NCBI RefSeq assembly: GCF_036997485.1
Contig: NZ_JAWLPU010000001.1
Coordinates: 186,001-250,000 of the forward strand
Length of the DNA: 64,000 nucleotides
Source: Brachyspira pilosicoli
GTDB taxonomy: Bacteria > Spirochaetota > Brachyspiria > Brachyspirales > Brachyspiraceae
Reading direction: 5' to 3'
The notes under the pieces were generated by a model, which was not told where the DNA came from, searched no databases, and saw nothing but the letters and a program-made list of their open reading frames with translations. Below are positions 9,103-19,539 of this stretch, in pieces. Each line of letters opens with the position of its first letter. Positions within the stretch are counted from its first letter, which is position 1. Both the position numbers and the translations under genes were made by a program.

Positions 9103-10344
9103 CTATTCTTTCATATTATAATTGGAATATATATCTACTATTTTTAGTAAAACCTCGGTCATCTTCTCTAAAGATTGAATAGGAATATATTCAAATCTGC
9201 TATGGAAATTCTCTCCACCCGCAGATAAATTAGGACATGGCAAATTCTTAAATGACAATCTAGCTCCATCAGTGCCTCCCCTAATAGGAACTATTCTTTC
9301 TTTTACACCGCATTCATTAAAAGCCTTTTTAGCATTCTCTATTAAATGCATATGAGGAAGTATTTTTTCTTTCATGTTATAATAGCTATCTTTAAGATTA
9401 ACTACAAATGTATTTTCACCATATTTTTTATTTAGAAATTTAGAAATATTTTTTATAAACTCTTTTTTATTCTCAAACTTTTCTTTATCATGGTCTCTTA
9501 TTATATATTCAAGTTTAACATTTTCTTCATTTCCTTCCATAGATGATAAATGATAAAACCCTTCATAATTTTCTGTATACTCAGGTTTTTCATTTTGAGG
9601 AAGCATATTGTTAAACTCAATAGCAAGAAGCAAAGCATTTTTCATTTTGTTTTTAGCATAACCAGGGTGAACATTAACCCCATTAACAACCACATTACAA
9701 GAAGCGGCATTAAAGTTTTCGTATTCTATCTCTCCCAATTCTCCTCCGTCTATAGTGTATGCAAAATCAGCTCCAAAGCCTTCAACATCAAAATGCTCTA
9801 TGCCAGAACCTATCTCTTCATCTGGAGTAAATGCTATTTTTATTTCACCATGTTCTATACTTTTATCATTCATTATAGTTTCAACCATAGTCATAATCTC
9901 AGCAATACCAGCCTTATCATCGGCGCCCAAAAGCGTTGTACCGTCTGTTACTATTAAATCAGAACCTATATATTTATTTAAATTGTTAAAATCTTTAGCA
10001 CTAAATATTATATTTTTTTCTTTATTTAGAAGTATATCCTTTCCATCATAATTTTTTATTATATTAGCTTTTATATCTTTTCCGCTAACATCTTCAACAG
10101 TATCTAAATGTGCAATAAATCCTATTTTTGGCTTGTCTTCTTTTTCTTTAGTTGCAGGAATAGAAGCATATACAAAAGATTTATCATTAATATAACAATC
10201 ATTAACTCCTAAATCCTTTAACTCTTTTAATAAATACTCAGCAAATATTCTCTGCTCCTTAGAACTCGGAGTTTCACTATTATTATCAGATGATGATGAA
10301 GTATCAAAAGCAGTATATTTTATAAATCTTTCATAAGCTTTCAT
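9103..10344 (-). CDS. pepT: Peptidase T (tripeptide aminopeptidase)
   Basis: 413 residues, the expected length of this M20B zinc exopeptidase, which releases the N-terminal residue of tripeptides in the cytoplasm. Metal and catalytic motifs are intact: IAHLDTVEDV, LLGADDKAGIAEIM, FTPDEEIGSG, YTIDGGELGEIEYEN and a late RGGTDGARLSF with HSRFEYIPI. AGGA lies upstream of the ATG. First gene of a probable two-gene transcript with the glycosyltransferase. Confidence 0.9.
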   Translation of the reverse strand: MKAYERFIKYTAFDTSSSSDNNSETPSSKEQRIFAEYLLKELKDLGVNDCYINDKSFVYASIPATKEKEDKPKIGFIAHLDTVEDVSGKDIKANIIKNYDGKDILLNKEKNIIFSAKDFNNLNKYIGSDLIVTDGTTLLGADDKAGIAEIMTMVETIMNDKSIEHGEIKIAFTPDEEIGSGIEHFDVEGFGADFAYTIDGGELGEIEYENFNAASCNVVVNGVNVHPGYAKNKMKNALLLAIEFNNMLPQNEKPEYTENYEGFYHLSSMEGNEENVKLEYIIRDHDKEKFENKKEFIKNISKFLNKKYGENTFVVNLKDSYYNMKEKILPHMHLIENAKKAFNECGVKERIVPIRGGTDGARLSFKNLPCPNLSAGGENFHSRFEYIPIQSLEKMTEVLLKIVDIYSNYNMKE

Positions 10345-10411
10345 AATATTATCCTAAAAATTAATGTATATATATTATCAAAAATTGTTAAATATTCAAT
10401 ATATTATTTAA

Positions 10412-10440
10412 TTGATATTTTAATTTGTTTATGTTATATT
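10412..10440 (+). promoter_or_regulatory. Probable promoter of the outer-membrane-type protein
   Basis: TTGATA (10412-10417) and TATATT (10435-10440) are 17 bases apart, about 30 bases before the start at 10470. Confidence 0.5.
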
Positions 10441-10469
10441 AGCTAAATTAATAAGTAATGGGTAATATT

Positions 10470-11729
10470 ATGAAAAAATATTTAATAATTGTTATTCTTT
10501 TTTTTAACACATTATATAGTCAAACAACAAATACAAACTCTGGTAAATACGGAGTTTTAAGTGCATCATTAGAATTAACAGCATACGGCAGAATGAGCGA
10601 CTTAATAGAACAAACAGGAAATGAAGATACATTAGGAGTTCTTCTTTATGGCGATTTACATTATATAAAAGAATATAAATATGCATCTATTGAAGCAAAT
10701 ATTAATGCAAGATTTTATGAGCCATTATCGCATAAAGCAAGATTTTATAAGGATATGTCTCCTCCTCTTTTTGATTTTTCTAAGATGAATCTATTTGTAA
10801 ATTTTAAATACATAGGCATAAGAGCTGGAGTGTTAGAGCCATACACAAAAAATATACCTATGACATCATATTTCCCTACCCTATTTTATTTTCATACAGT
10901 AAGCAGCAATAAAGCAACAGTATTGTCAGGACCAAGAGATATGCCTATAGGTTATGAAACACAGCTTATACCAAGATATGATACAGGCATTATGTTAGAG
11001 TCATCTTTTTATGGTGTATTTATTGGAATTGGTATGGTTAATGGGGATATGGGACTTGATGCTAACTCTTCTAAAGGCTTAATGGCTAAAATATCTTACA
11101 GTAATGATTATATAAATACAGGTGTAGCTGGAATAGTTACAGAGTTAGGCTCTATACCTATAAAAGAATGGGGAGACAGTGTTAATGCTTTTTTCTATTT
11201 TAAAAATGGAAGAGACGGAAGATTTACAGTTGGAGTAGAAGGCTTTTGGTTTAGGCATGGCATAAGAAGATATAATGAATATTTTCCGGGAGAAAGTAAT
11301 ACAAATAAACATCACTATAACGAGGGATATTATACAGACTTTTCTGTGCAGACATTTAATGGGAATGAGCCTTATTATGCTATGAGCGGTTTTCTTTTTT
11401 TTGAAGCGAGAAGATTATGGATTATAGATATTACAGCACATGTTGGAGTGCATGATAATAATATTTATTCAAACAGCGAAGATATTTTTCAGCCTAAATA
11501 TAGAGCATTTTTAAGACTCACTTTTAATGTTACAGAAGATTTTAAAATTATGATTTCAGATACATTCACTTATGACCCTGTTTATAAAAACAATTATCAA
11601 TACTATGAACTTGAAAATAGGCAGCAAGTTGGTGTAATTTCATACAATGAAAAAGATGGTCATTATACTGTAGACAATGATTTTTATATAGGTTTGAGTT
11701 TCAAATTCGGAGGAGTTTGGGGCAAATAA
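10470..11729 (+). CDS. Predicted outer-membrane protein, function unknown
   Basis: 419 residues from ATG 10470; a second ATG four codons earlier is possible, but MKKYLIIVILFFNTLYSQ is a clean signal peptide beginning at 10470. The mature part is rich in alternating hydrophobic and aromatic strands with Gly/Asn/Tyr turns and ends in a strand (YIGLSFKFGGVWGK), as beta-barrel proteins do. I recognise no named family. It ends immediately next to the stop of the convergent DNA methylase gene, without a spacer. It may be a porin-like or surface barrel; this is inference from composition. Confidence 0.6.
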   Translation: MKKYLIIVILFFNTLYSQTTNTNSGKYGVLSASLELTAYGRMSDLIEQTGNEDTLGVLLYGDLHYIKEYKYASIEANINARFYEPLSHKARFYKDMSPPLFDFSKMNLFVNFKYIGIRAGVLEPYTKNIPMTSYFPTLFYFHTVSSNKATVLSGPRDMPIGYETQLIPRYDTGIMLESSFYGVFIGIGMVNGDMGLDANSSKGLMAKISYSNDYINTGVAGIVTELGSIPIKEWGDSVNAFFYFKNGRDGRFTVGVEGFWFRHGIRRYNEYFPGESNTNKHHYNEGYYTDFSVQTFNGNEPYYAMSGFLFFEARRLWIIDITAHVGVHDNNIYSNSEDIFQPKYRAFLRLTFNVTEDFKIMISDTFTYDPVYKNNYQYYELENRQQVGVISYNEKDGHYTVDNDFYIGLSFKFGGVWGK

Positions 11730-13343
11730 TTAAGAAACAAAATTATCAATTTCTTTTAAAATATTTTCTCTTAAGATGTTTCTTTTTATTTTTATTTCTT
11801 TTAGAATATTTAATGCAAGAGAGGCATCTTTAAGAGATTTTCTTATCTGCCAAAAACCACTGTCCCAAAGAGATATTTTAAATTTATCAGTATTAATTTT
11901 TTCTACATTACTATAAAAATACTTATAAAGCTCTTTTGAAATATAAATTAAATCTTTAGCTTCTTTTGTAAAAGTAATATTTTTTAAATAATTATATACA
12001 AATCTGCTTTCACCATCATAATTAAAAAAACTATTATTACAAAAAACTTCTTTATAGTCAAATGGATAAAAATGATTAATTATTTTGTAATATTTATTAT
12101 TATAATAAACATTATCCATAGCAGAAGTTTGATTTGAAGTAGAAAATAAACTCCACACTACACAGTCATTTTTAAAATCATTAGAAAAACTTTTTTTTGG
12201 AATAATAAACTGATCGCTTCCATTAAGCCAATTAACTTTCACACTCCTTCTAACAGCATGTATAATCATAGCTTTTTCAAAGTTTTCTTTTGTGATTGAA
12301 AGAGAACCAGCCGAAGCCTGAGGGGCAGAAAATATTGCTGTGAGATTTTGTTTTTGTAAATCACTTCCGCAGCTCATAAGTGAACCTATAAAACCGTCGC
12401 ATATTTTATTTCTTATGTCTTTTCCTTTTTCTTTTACAACTATAGCAGATGATAAAGGCACAAATGACGATGTTGTTCTTATTCTTTTTATCCATTTATT
12501 TAATAACTCTTCTCTTGAAACTACACTATAATTTTTTTTAGTTTTTAATTCTCCATTATCATCAAGTATATCTAATATTATATTTTCTTTTTTTATATTA
12601 AACAATTTTGAAACTTTCCATATTATAAAACTCACAGGAAAAGGAGTTGTTTTTGAAGTGTTGTCAAAATTAGAAGAAGAAAATATAAAACCATTCATAA
12701 ATTTATAATTACAAACATTGTTTCTAAACTTTTCATTGTTATTTGATTTTATATAATTTGTTTTAGAAAATATTGCTAAATAAACTTCTCTATCTAAAAA
12801 TTCTCTGTATATTCTAAACATAAACTGTGCATAAAGCTCTCTTGAAGATTCCCCTAATTTTTCAGAGTGCATAATATCTCTTATTTTGCTAATGCTTACA
12901 TTTTTTTTGCTTTTTGAATTTGTACCTGCAACTTGACTTGTAGCATACGGCGGGTTTATAAATATTAACCATTTTAAGTTTTTATTATTTAAGTCTTTTA
13001 TTAATTTTTTTGGAAGCTTTTGATAGTTAAAAATATTTTCTGAAATAACTATATCATCATTCAAATAATCATATTGAAACAGACAAGCTTCTCTAAACTT
13101 TTCTTTGCAATAATCAATATCATTTTCATCTATTGTAGACATATACAAATATTTATATAGCTCTTTATCTAAATAATATTCTAAATTACCAGTTCCGCAT
13201 GCCATATCCCATATTCTGTAATTGCCGCTTTTTAATTCATCTATAGAAATAATGTCATTAATATACTCTAAAGACTTTTTGGCAAATATCAAAGGCGTAT
13301 AAAACTCACCTAAATATCTTTTTTTGGAATTATATTCACTCAT
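11730..13343 (-). CDS. N6-adenine DNA methyltransferase (orphan)
   Basis: 537 residues. SAM-binding motif I is DMACGTGNLEYYL (about residues 46-58) and the catalytic motif IV is NPPYATS, the signature of amino-methylating DNA methylases. The early GEFYTPLIFAKKS resembles the N-terminus of type IIG/Eco57I-like enzymes. The C-terminal half is probably the target-recognition part. No nuclease motif was seen, and no restriction gene is adjacent, so it looks like a solitary or regulatory methylase. It begins one base after the stop of the PP-loop gene, implying translational coupling. The target site cannot be read from the sequence. Confidence 0.78.
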   Translation of the reverse strand: MSEYNSKKRYLGEFYTPLIFAKKSLEYINDIISIDELKSGNYRIWDMACGTGNLEYYLDKELYKYLYMSTIDENDIDYCKEKFREACLFQYDYLNDDIVISENIFNYQKLPKKLIKDLNNKNLKWLIFINPPYATSQVAGTNSKSKKNVSISKIRDIMHSEKLGESSRELYAQFMFRIYREFLDREVYLAIFSKTNYIKSNNNEKFRNNVCNYKFMNGFIFSSSNFDNTSKTTPFPVSFIIWKVSKLFNIKKENIILDILDDNGELKTKKNYSVVSREELLNKWIKRIRTTSSFVPLSSAIVVKEKGKDIRNKICDGFIGSLMSCGSDLQKQNLTAIFSAPQASAGSLSITKENFEKAMIIHAVRRSVKVNWLNGSDQFIIPKKSFSNDFKNDCVVWSLFSTSNQTSAMDNVYYNNKYYKIINHFYPFDYKEVFCNNSFFNYDGESRFVYNYLKNITFTKEAKDLIYISKELYKYFYSNVEKINTDKFKISLWDSGFWQIRKSLKDASLALNILKEIKIKRNILRENILKEIDNFVS

Positions 13344-13344
13344 A

Positions 13345-14385
13345 TTATAATATCTGTGTAAATTGCGTCTCTTTAGATTTTTTATTATTTATCTCAATTA
13401 TCTCTTTTTCATCATTAACATAAGAAACTGTTATAGATAAAGTTTCACTATCTTCTTTAGAGAAATAACCCATTATGTTTGCAGATTTTAATACTGCTTC
13501 TTTTATATTCTCAACTTCACCATAAAGCTCTAAATAACCAAAAGGTCCTTTATTATAATTTGGTCTAAATGTAATGGCGTTTTTTCTCTCTCTTTTTTCT
13601 AATGCATCATTTTCATTTTCATTTCTTCCGAGTATGAGTTTTGCATTATTATTAATTCTTATATGTCTTCCTATAGCTAAATACTGCATAAGCTCCATAT
13701 TAATAATATCTCTTCCATTATGAGAAACTAACTCCTCATACCTTCTTCCATAACTTTTATCAACTATAGAACAGCACCCGCCAGAAGGAATAGGATAATC
13801 ATCTATACCAAACTCTTTAGCAAGCTCCATCTGTACCTGCCTGCTTCGTCCGTATATATCATAAAGATTTTCTCTGTTTATAAGCCCCTCACTTTCTGCT
13901 ATTGTAATGGGAAGGAGCTTTGCAGATAATGGTCTTAAAAGTTTTCCCTCAAGTCCGCTTTCTCTTATGGAATTAATTAAGTCTTGAGATTTTTGACTCA
14001 TAGGTCTTTGCCCTTTAACCTCTCCGGTAGCAATAAAATCAAAACCCTCTTCTTCCATTATCTTTTTTGCAGTTTTAAGCATAAGTATATGGCAGTCCAA
14101 ACAAGGGTTAATAGAACTTCCATAACCATATTTTGGATTTAAAAACATATCAATATATTTATCTTTCAAAGAAACAAATCTTATTGGAATATTAAGAAAA
14201 TCAGCAGCCTTTTTAGCAGGGTCATCATAATGTATATTCATAAGCTCATTTTTAATTACAGGATATTCAAGCCCAGTAACAAATCTTATAGCAAGAACAT
14301 CAATATTTTCTCTTTTTAATATAGCCCCCACAAGCATACTGTCAAGCCCACCTGAAAGAAGCAAAATAGCCTTAGCTTTTTTCAT
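13345..14385 (-). CDS. PP-loop ATPase of the tRNA thiolase-like group
   Basis: 346 residues. The N-terminal LLSGGLDSMLVGAIL is the PP-loop (SGGxDS) of N-type ATP pyrophosphatases that adenylate tRNA or small molecules before sulfur transfer. Conserved cysteines in NPCLDCHILML and GGCCSIVD and the GEVKGQRPMSQ segment fit a MnmA/ThiI-like sulfurtransferase. The C-terminal part with FGYLELYGEV may be an RNA-binding domain. AAAGG lies upstream of the ATG. The coupled downstream gene is a DNA methylase, an unusual partner. A tRNA 2- or 4-thiouridine role is the best guess, but it is shorter than ThiI and differs from MnmA. Confidence 0.65.
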   Translation of the reverse strand: MKKAKAILLLSGGLDSMLVGAILKRENIDVLAIRFVTGLEYPVIKNELMNIHYDDPAKKAADFLNIPIRFVSLKDKYIDMFLNPKYGYGSSINPCLDCHILMLKTAKKIMEEEGFDFIATGEVKGQRPMSQKSQDLINSIRESGLEGKLLRPLSAKLLPITIAESEGLINRENLYDIYGRSRQVQMELAKEFGIDDYPIPSGGCCSIVDKSYGRRYEELVSHNGRDIINMELMQYLAIGRHIRINNNAKLILGRNENENDALEKRERKNAITFRPNYNKGPFGYLELYGEVENIKEAVLKSANIMGYFSKEDSETLSITVSYVNDEKEIIEINNKKSKETQFTQIL

Positions 14386-14890
14386 TTATATTTTACCTTT
14401 ATTTTAATAATTTTTTTGAGTATATATTTATTTTCTAATTTATTCAATAATAATAATTTGTTGAAAATATTTAGTAGCAATATATATTCTTTTCATTAAA
14501 AAAATACCTATTCTTATAATTGAATTAATATATCTCTAAACAAATATATTTGATTATATAAATTTTTATTTATTCAACTTTTTCCCGCCGCAAAAAGTTG
14601 CAAAAAATGCAAATGTTTTAGCTTTATATGTAAGCAATATGTAATCTAAAATAATATCTATATCTTTGAATAAAAATGCAGTTCTTTTGCTTCTTTTATA
14701 CCAATAAAAGAAGTGGGGGCGTGGGGGCTAGTCCCCACAAATAAAAAATTAAAAAATATTTCTGACAAAATTTATTTATTTTAGTATATATTCATTTTAT
14801 AATTTACTCAATAATAATAATTTGTTGAAAATAAGAAGGCTAATCATAAAAATGATTAACCTTATTTAATAAATCTCTTATTTATAATTT
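14386..14890. repeat. 505-base intergenic stretch with a dispersed repeat copy inside a 51-base direct repeat
   Basis: No gene is visible. A copy of the GC-rich repeat lies at 14567-14740: it opens with TTATTCAACTTTTTCCCGC, contains a hairpin CTTCTTTTAT/ATAAAAGAAG, and ends in GTGGGG(GCTAGT)CCCCAC. It is bracketed by a direct repeat of 51 bases, 14419-14469 and 14783-14833, which differ at only 3 positions. Confidence 0.75.
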
Positions 14891-15601
14891 TTAATCTCTT
14901 CTTCTGTTAGCAAGCATCAAAAGTCTTAGTAAACTGAGTATAGCAGTAACAGCAGCAGCAACATAAGTTAAAGCAGCAGCATTAAGAACTTTTTTTGCTC
15001 CATAAAGTTCTTCAGAATCTAAAAATCCGCCCTTATCCAAAATCTTTATAGCCCTATTAGAAGCATCAAACTCTACAGGCAATGTTATTAAAGAAAAGAA
15101 TACAGCAAAAGCAAATAATATAATTCCTCCCATCATAAGATATTGAGAAATGCTTCCAGCCCCTCCAATAACAATACCAATAAGTACAAGCATAGGTCCA
15201 AATTGATTGCCAATAGCACATAATGGATAAAAACTATTTCTTAAAGTTAAAGGTGCATAGCTTCTATCATGTTGTATAGCATGACCTACTTCATGAGCAG
15301 CAATACCTAAAGCAGCAACATCTGTGCCATTATAAACATTATTAGAAAGTCTTAAAACTTTAGCACTTGGGTCATAATGGTCTGTTAAATGCCCGTTTAT
15401 TCTCTCTATAGGAATATTTAAACCATAAGCATCTAATATATATTTTGCTGTTTGTGCTCCTGTTATTCCTCTTTTGTTTTCTACCCTGCTATACTTTGAA
15501 TAAGCACCATTTACTTTCATCTGTGCCCATAAACCTAATAATATACCAGGTATTAATATCCATATATATCCAAAATAATATTCAAAATATCCGCCAAACA
15601 T
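14891..15601 (-). CDS. YugP-family membrane zinc metallopeptidase
   Basis: 236 residues, typical length for this family (Pfam Zn_peptidase_2). A membrane segment near the N-terminus is followed by AAHEVGHAIQHD, the HExxH zinc site, and two or three further membrane segments. AGGAGG lies seven bases before the ATG. Substrates are unknown; the protein is expected in the inner membrane. Confidence 0.82.
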   Translation of the reverse strand: MFGGYFEYYFGYIWILIPGILLGLWAQMKVNGAYSKYSRVENKRGITGAQTAKYILDAYGLNIPIERINGHLTDHYDPSAKVLRLSNNVYNGTDVAALGIAAHEVGHAIQHDRSYAPLTLRNSFYPLCAIGNQFGPMLVLIGIVIGGAGSISQYLMMGGIILFAFAVFFSLITLPVEFDASNRAIKILDKGGFLDSEELYGAKKVLNAAALTYVAAAVTAILSLLRLLMLANRRRD

Positions 15602-15678
15602 TATTTATCCTCCTAAAATTACTCTAAAATTATAGCATTAAAATATAACAACCTCAATACCAATAAAGTAAAATATTT

Positions 15679-17523
15679 TTACTTCTTTGTAAGAGTTAAT
15701 ATTAAAACTTGAACAACAGACATATCAATTTCAGGAACTCTCAAAGCCTGAGCAATATTATACGGCTTATATTGTTTAAGTTTATTAATAGCATCAATCT
15801 TCACGCTTTTTAAAGTAGAATAATCAAAATCTTCAGGTATACGCATTTTCTCGTATTTTTCTATATCTCTTATTTCGTTTAAATACCTTGCAATATAACC
15901 TTCATATTTTATAGCAATCTCGGCATTCTCCAAAACATTTTTATTGTAATCACCGTCTATTAAATGTGTAATTTTATCTATACTCCATTCAGGACGTTTT
16001 ATTATAGAAGATAAACTCATTGTGCGATATTCTTTAGCCTCTTTTGTAAAACCTAACTCTTCGGTTTCTTTTTGAGTGAGTGTTCGTTTATTTAAGTATT
16101 CCACAAGTATTTGAGTTTTTTGTTTTTTATCTCTCACTTTCTCTAGTCTCTCTTTACTTGCAAGACCTATATTATAAGAAAGCTCGGTTAACCTTTCATC
16201 AGCATTGTCCTGTCTTAAAAGCATTCTATGTTCTGCTTGAGAAGTAAACATTCTATGAGGCTCTTTAGTGCCTTTTGTAGTTAAATCATCAATTAAAACA
16301 CCTATATACCCATCGCTTCTTTTTAATATAAATGGTTCTTCTTTTTTTATTTTCAAACTTGCATTTATTCCAGCCATAATACCCTGACAAGCTGCCTCTT
16401 CATATCCGCTTGTACCGTTAATTTGTCCTGCCAAAAATAAGCCTTCTATTTTTTTAGTTTCCAAAGTTGGCTTTAATTCTATAGGGTTCACATAATCATA
16501 TTCTACCGCATATGCTGGTTTTAATATCTTTACTTCTTCTAAACCTTTTAATGACCTTATCATCTTTATTTGAACATCTTCCGGCAAGCTTGAAGAAAAT
16601 CCATTAATATAAACTTCATTTGTTCTGTAGCTTTCTCTCTCTAAGTGAAGCTGATGACGAGGCTTATCTGCAAACCTTACAACTTTATCTTCTATGCTTG
16701 GGCAGTATCTTGGCCCTATACCTGTTATCACTCCGCTATACATTGGAGATAAATGAATATTGTCTTGAATTATTTTATGTATATTTTCATCTGTGTAAGT
16801 GATATAGCAAGGCTCTTGAACTATATCAATTTTATCGTCCAAAAAAGAAAATGGAGTTATTTCATCATCACCTTTTTGCATTTCTAATATATCAAAGTCA
16901 ATAGAATAATAATCCACTCTCGCAGGTGTTCCTGTTTTTAATCTTCCTACTTCAAGCCCTAATTTTCTTAAATTATCAGAAAGCCCTATTGCTGGAAGCT
17001 CACCAATTCTTCCTGCCTGTTTTTGATATTTACCAATATGAATAAGCCCATTTAAAAATGTTCCTGTTGTTAATATAACTGCTTGGCATTCATACTCTAT
17101 GCCTCTTTCTGTTTTAAGTCCTTTAACTACATTATTTTCAACAACTACTTCTGTTACTATATCCTGATGAAGTGTGAGATTATCCTCGGCGTATAATGTT
17201 TTAGTAGCTTCTTCTTTATATGCATATTTATCTGCCTGTGCACGCGGAGCCCATACTGCTTTTCCTTTGCTTCTGTTGAGCATTCTAAATTGCATCATAG
17301 TTTTATCTATTAATATGCCCATCTCACCGCCGAGTGCATCAATCTCTTTAACAATAGTACCCTTAGCAACTCCTCCTATTGAAGGGTTACAAGACATTTG
17401 ACCTATGGTATCCAAATTAATAGATATAATCAAAGTTTTCATTCCAAGTCTTGCAGAAGAAAGTGCCGCCTCTATACCAGCATGCCCAGCACCAACTACT
17501 ATAACATCATATTTATTATTCAT
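15679..17523 (-). CDS. mnmG: tRNA uridine-5-carboxymethylaminomethyl modification enzyme MnmG
   Basis: 614 residues, standard for MnmG (GidA). The FAD-binding [19 protein letters not shown] opens the protein, followed by [26 protein letters not shown] and the helical C-terminal domain that binds MnmE and tRNA ([20 protein letters not shown]). With MnmE it installs the cmnm5 group on wobble U34 of several tRNAs. It appears monocistronic; mnmE and rsmG are not in the window. Confidence 0.95.
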   Translation of the reverse strand: MNNKYDVIVVGAGHAGIEAALSSARLGMKTLIISINLDTIGQMSCNPSIGGVAKGTIVKEIDALGGEMGILIDKTMMQFRMLNRSKGKAVWAPRAQADKYAYKEEATKTLYAEDNLTLHQDIVTEVVVENNVVKGLKTERGIEYECQAVILTTGTFLNGLIHIGKYQKQAGRIGELPAIGLSDNLRKLGLEVGRLKTGTPARVDYYSIDFDILEMQKGDDEITPFSFLDDKIDIVQEPCYITYTDENIHKIIQDNIHLSPMYSGVITGIGPRYCPSIEDKVVRFADKPRHQLHLERESYRTNEVYINGFSSSLPEDVQIKMIRSLKGLEEVKILKPAYAVEYDYVNPIELKPTLETKKIEGLFLAGQINGTSGYEEAACQGIMAGINASLKIKKEEPFILKRSDGYIGVLIDDLTTKGTKEPHRMFTSQAEHRMLLRQDNADERLTELSYNIGLASKERLEKVRDKKQKTQILVEYLNKRTLTQKETEELGFTKEAKEYRTMSLSSIIKRPEWSIDKITHLIDGDYNKNVLENAEIAIKYEGYIARYLNEIRDIEKYEKMRIPEDFDYSTLKSVKIDAINKLKQYKPYNIAQALRVPEIDMSVVQVLILTLTKK

Positions 17524-17830
17524 AATTAAGACTTCTCTCTATATTTTTTATTTAATTATTAAAAATGATATATTAAAAATACTATATTGTAAAGCTGCAT
17601 TTTTATAAGTTAATTTTTATATTATATTGACTTCATAGTAATTTTATATTATTATAATTTCATAATTATTTATGAATATACTAAAATTAAAAAACTTTTT
17701 TCAATATATATAATAATTACTATTTTGTATATATTATTACTTAAGTATAAGAATTTAGAAAACTCATAACAAATATAATTATTGATTTATTATAAATAAT
17801 TATAATAAAAATATATATCTTAGGTTTTTT
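17524..17830. other. 307-base intergenic stretch between divergent genes, no gene seen
   Basis: Extremely AT-rich. It must hold the promoters of mnmG and of the lipoprotein at 17831. A TTGACT at 17627-17632 has AT-rich -10 candidates at poor spacing (14 or 20 bases), so no promoter is assigned. Confidence 0.5.
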
Positions 17831-18433
17831 ATGATTAAAAATATATTATTAATAGCTTTTTTTATGCTCTCTATGATTTCTTGCAGTAATGTAAAAATAT
17901 TAGACCCTAATGAAAGAGATGTTGAAGTTCAGTATATAGCAATCGTAAAAAATGGTTCAGAAATTTACAGGTATGTCTCTAAAAATGTAACTAGTTCTAT
18001 GAAGTTTAAATTAAAGGATTTCGCTGATGATTTTACAAATATATGGTGTTTAGAATTGTATGATGGTAAGACATATTTTACATCATCTGATTTATATATA
18101 AATAAATATAGATTTGGTATACTTTTTGATAGATATGACTATAAAAAGATAAAAAATATTTCTTATTTGTTTTCTAATACAATGCTTGAAGTTGTTTTTA
18201 GTGTTACTAATGTAAGTGTAAACGGCAGTCAATTAACATTAACTTTTGACAAACAAATTAATGGTAGCAATACTGCAATAATAGATTTGGGGGCAGATTT
18301 AGATACAATTATGAACGGTATCAAAACTTACAGCTATTTATCAGATAAAGAAAATTATAATTATAAAATAGTTATACTTACAATACTTATATATGCATCA
18401 CTTCAAGCAAACGGTATAATACCTGTTTCTTGA
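17831..18433 (+). CDS. Hypothetical lipoprotein
   Basis: 200 residues. The N-terminus MIKNILLIAFFMLSMISC has a signal peptide ending in a lipobox (MISC), so Cys18 is probably lipidated. The rest is mixed alpha/beta without a recognised domain. It may form a unit with the beta-barrel candidate 88 bases downstream. Confidence 0.65.
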   Translation: MIKNILLIAFFMLSMISCSNVKILDPNERDVEVQYIAIVKNGSEIYRYVSKNVTSSMKFKLKDFADDFTNIWCLELYDGKTYFTSSDLYINKYRFGILFDRYDYKKIKNISYLFSNTMLEVVFSVTNVSVNGSQLTLTFDKQINGSNTAIIDLGADLDTIMNGIKTYSYLSDKENYNYKIVILTILIYASLQANGIIPVS

Positions 18434-18521
18434 ATTTGATATTATCAACAAAGGAGAAAATTAAAATTACAAGCCTATAACAAATTAGATTTTAAGCTTA
18501 CAATTTTTATTAATAATAATT

Positions 18522-19292
18522 ATGAAAGCAGTTATTCTTTTTTTTATTATAAATATAACTTTATTTGCTCAATTTGAAATAAATGCATTTATACCTTTTG
18601 GTATTAATGGAAGCTTACCTTTTATAACATTAAGCAACCCTAATCATACATATCAAAGCATAAAGGGAGATATAGGCGGAGAATTAGGAGTTATTGCTCA
18701 GCTTGGATATAATATAAAATTAAATAAAGATATTCTTATAAAAAGTATAAGTTTTCTTTTTGAAGCAGGATATTATTTTAATGCTAATAGTATAACTTAT
18801 GATTATCCGTATGCTTATTCATATAATTATTTTGAAATTTTTGAAACTTTAGGTATGCATAATATTATTATAGGATTAAACCCTAAAATAAATTTCAATA
18901 ATTTTTCATTAGGGTTAGGTGTAGGAATGAAAATACCATTATCTGCTGATGTATTAGAAAAAAGCGATTATAGAGGCGAAATAATAAAAGAATATACTAT
19001 TTTTGAAGGTTCTTTAATGTATCAGGATAAAAAGCATTGGAATTTTGATGATATAAAAAAAATATATAAAGTTCCAGTGTCTCCTTATATAAAAATAAAC
19101 TTTGACGGATTTTACTATTTTACTGAAAAATTGGCTTTCTTATATGGTGTTTATATAGCTTATGATTTTTCAATGCCTTATAATACAGATTATATACAAA
19201 TAACAGATAAAACTTTAATAAAAAGTTATAGATTATCTTACTTATCATTTGTATTTTATATTGGCATTTCATTTGGAAGAAATAATAGTTGA
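18522..19292 (+). CDS. Predicted small outer-membrane beta-barrel protein
   Basis: 256 residues. MKAVILFFIINITLFAQ is a signal peptide. The mature chain alternates hydrophobic and polar residues with many Tyr, Phe and Gly, and ends in a strand (LSFVFYIGISFGRNNS), as in eight- to ten-stranded barrels. No family is recognised. An AAAGGAG in the upstream spacer (around 18450) has no start codon at a useful distance. Confidence 0.6.
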   Translation: MKAVILFFIINITLFAQFEINAFIPFGINGSLPFITLSNPNHTYQSIKGDIGGELGVIAQLGYNIKLNKDILIKSISFLFEAGYYFNANSITYDYPYAYSYNYFEIFETLGMHNIIIGLNPKINFNNFSLGLGVGMKIPLSADVLEKSDYRGEIIKEYTIFEGSLMYQDKKHWNFDDIKKIYKVPVSPYIKINFDGFYYFTEKLAFLYGVYIAYDFSMPYNTDYIQITDKTLIKSYRLSYLSFVFYIGISFGRNNS

Positions 19293-19311
19293 TTTTTCAA
19301 ATTTACTGTTT

Positions 19312-19520
19312 ACTTACCGCACGCAGAATTAAGCTAAAAAAGATAGAGTTATTTGTAATTAAAATTTTATTATATTATAAATTCTGTTAACCGTGCGTTG
19401 AAGAAATTTTTAATCTAATCAACACTTGGGCGGGCGTTAACAACTCTAATTAAATTAATAAAGAAATTAGAAATACAAATTTATAAATAGATTAATAAAG
19501 AATAAAGGGCGGGGTATGTA
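19312..19520. repeat. GC-rich intergenic element with an inverted repeat
   Basis: ACCGCACGCAGAATT around 19316-19330 faces AATTCTGTTAACCGTGCGTT at 19380-19399; CAGAATT/AATTCTG and GCACG/CGTGC can pair. A second GC-rich patch (GGGCGGGCG near 19428) follows. It shares the CCGCACGGTAA type of word with 4512-4524, so it may be another, less conserved repeat class. Confidence 0.45.
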
Positions 19521-19539
19521 AATAAATTTTAAAAAATTA

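Noticed and set aside
18448-18520. AAAGGAG in the spacer before the barrel gene
   Set aside because: No usable start codon follows at a normal distance; the frame after it closes within five codons.
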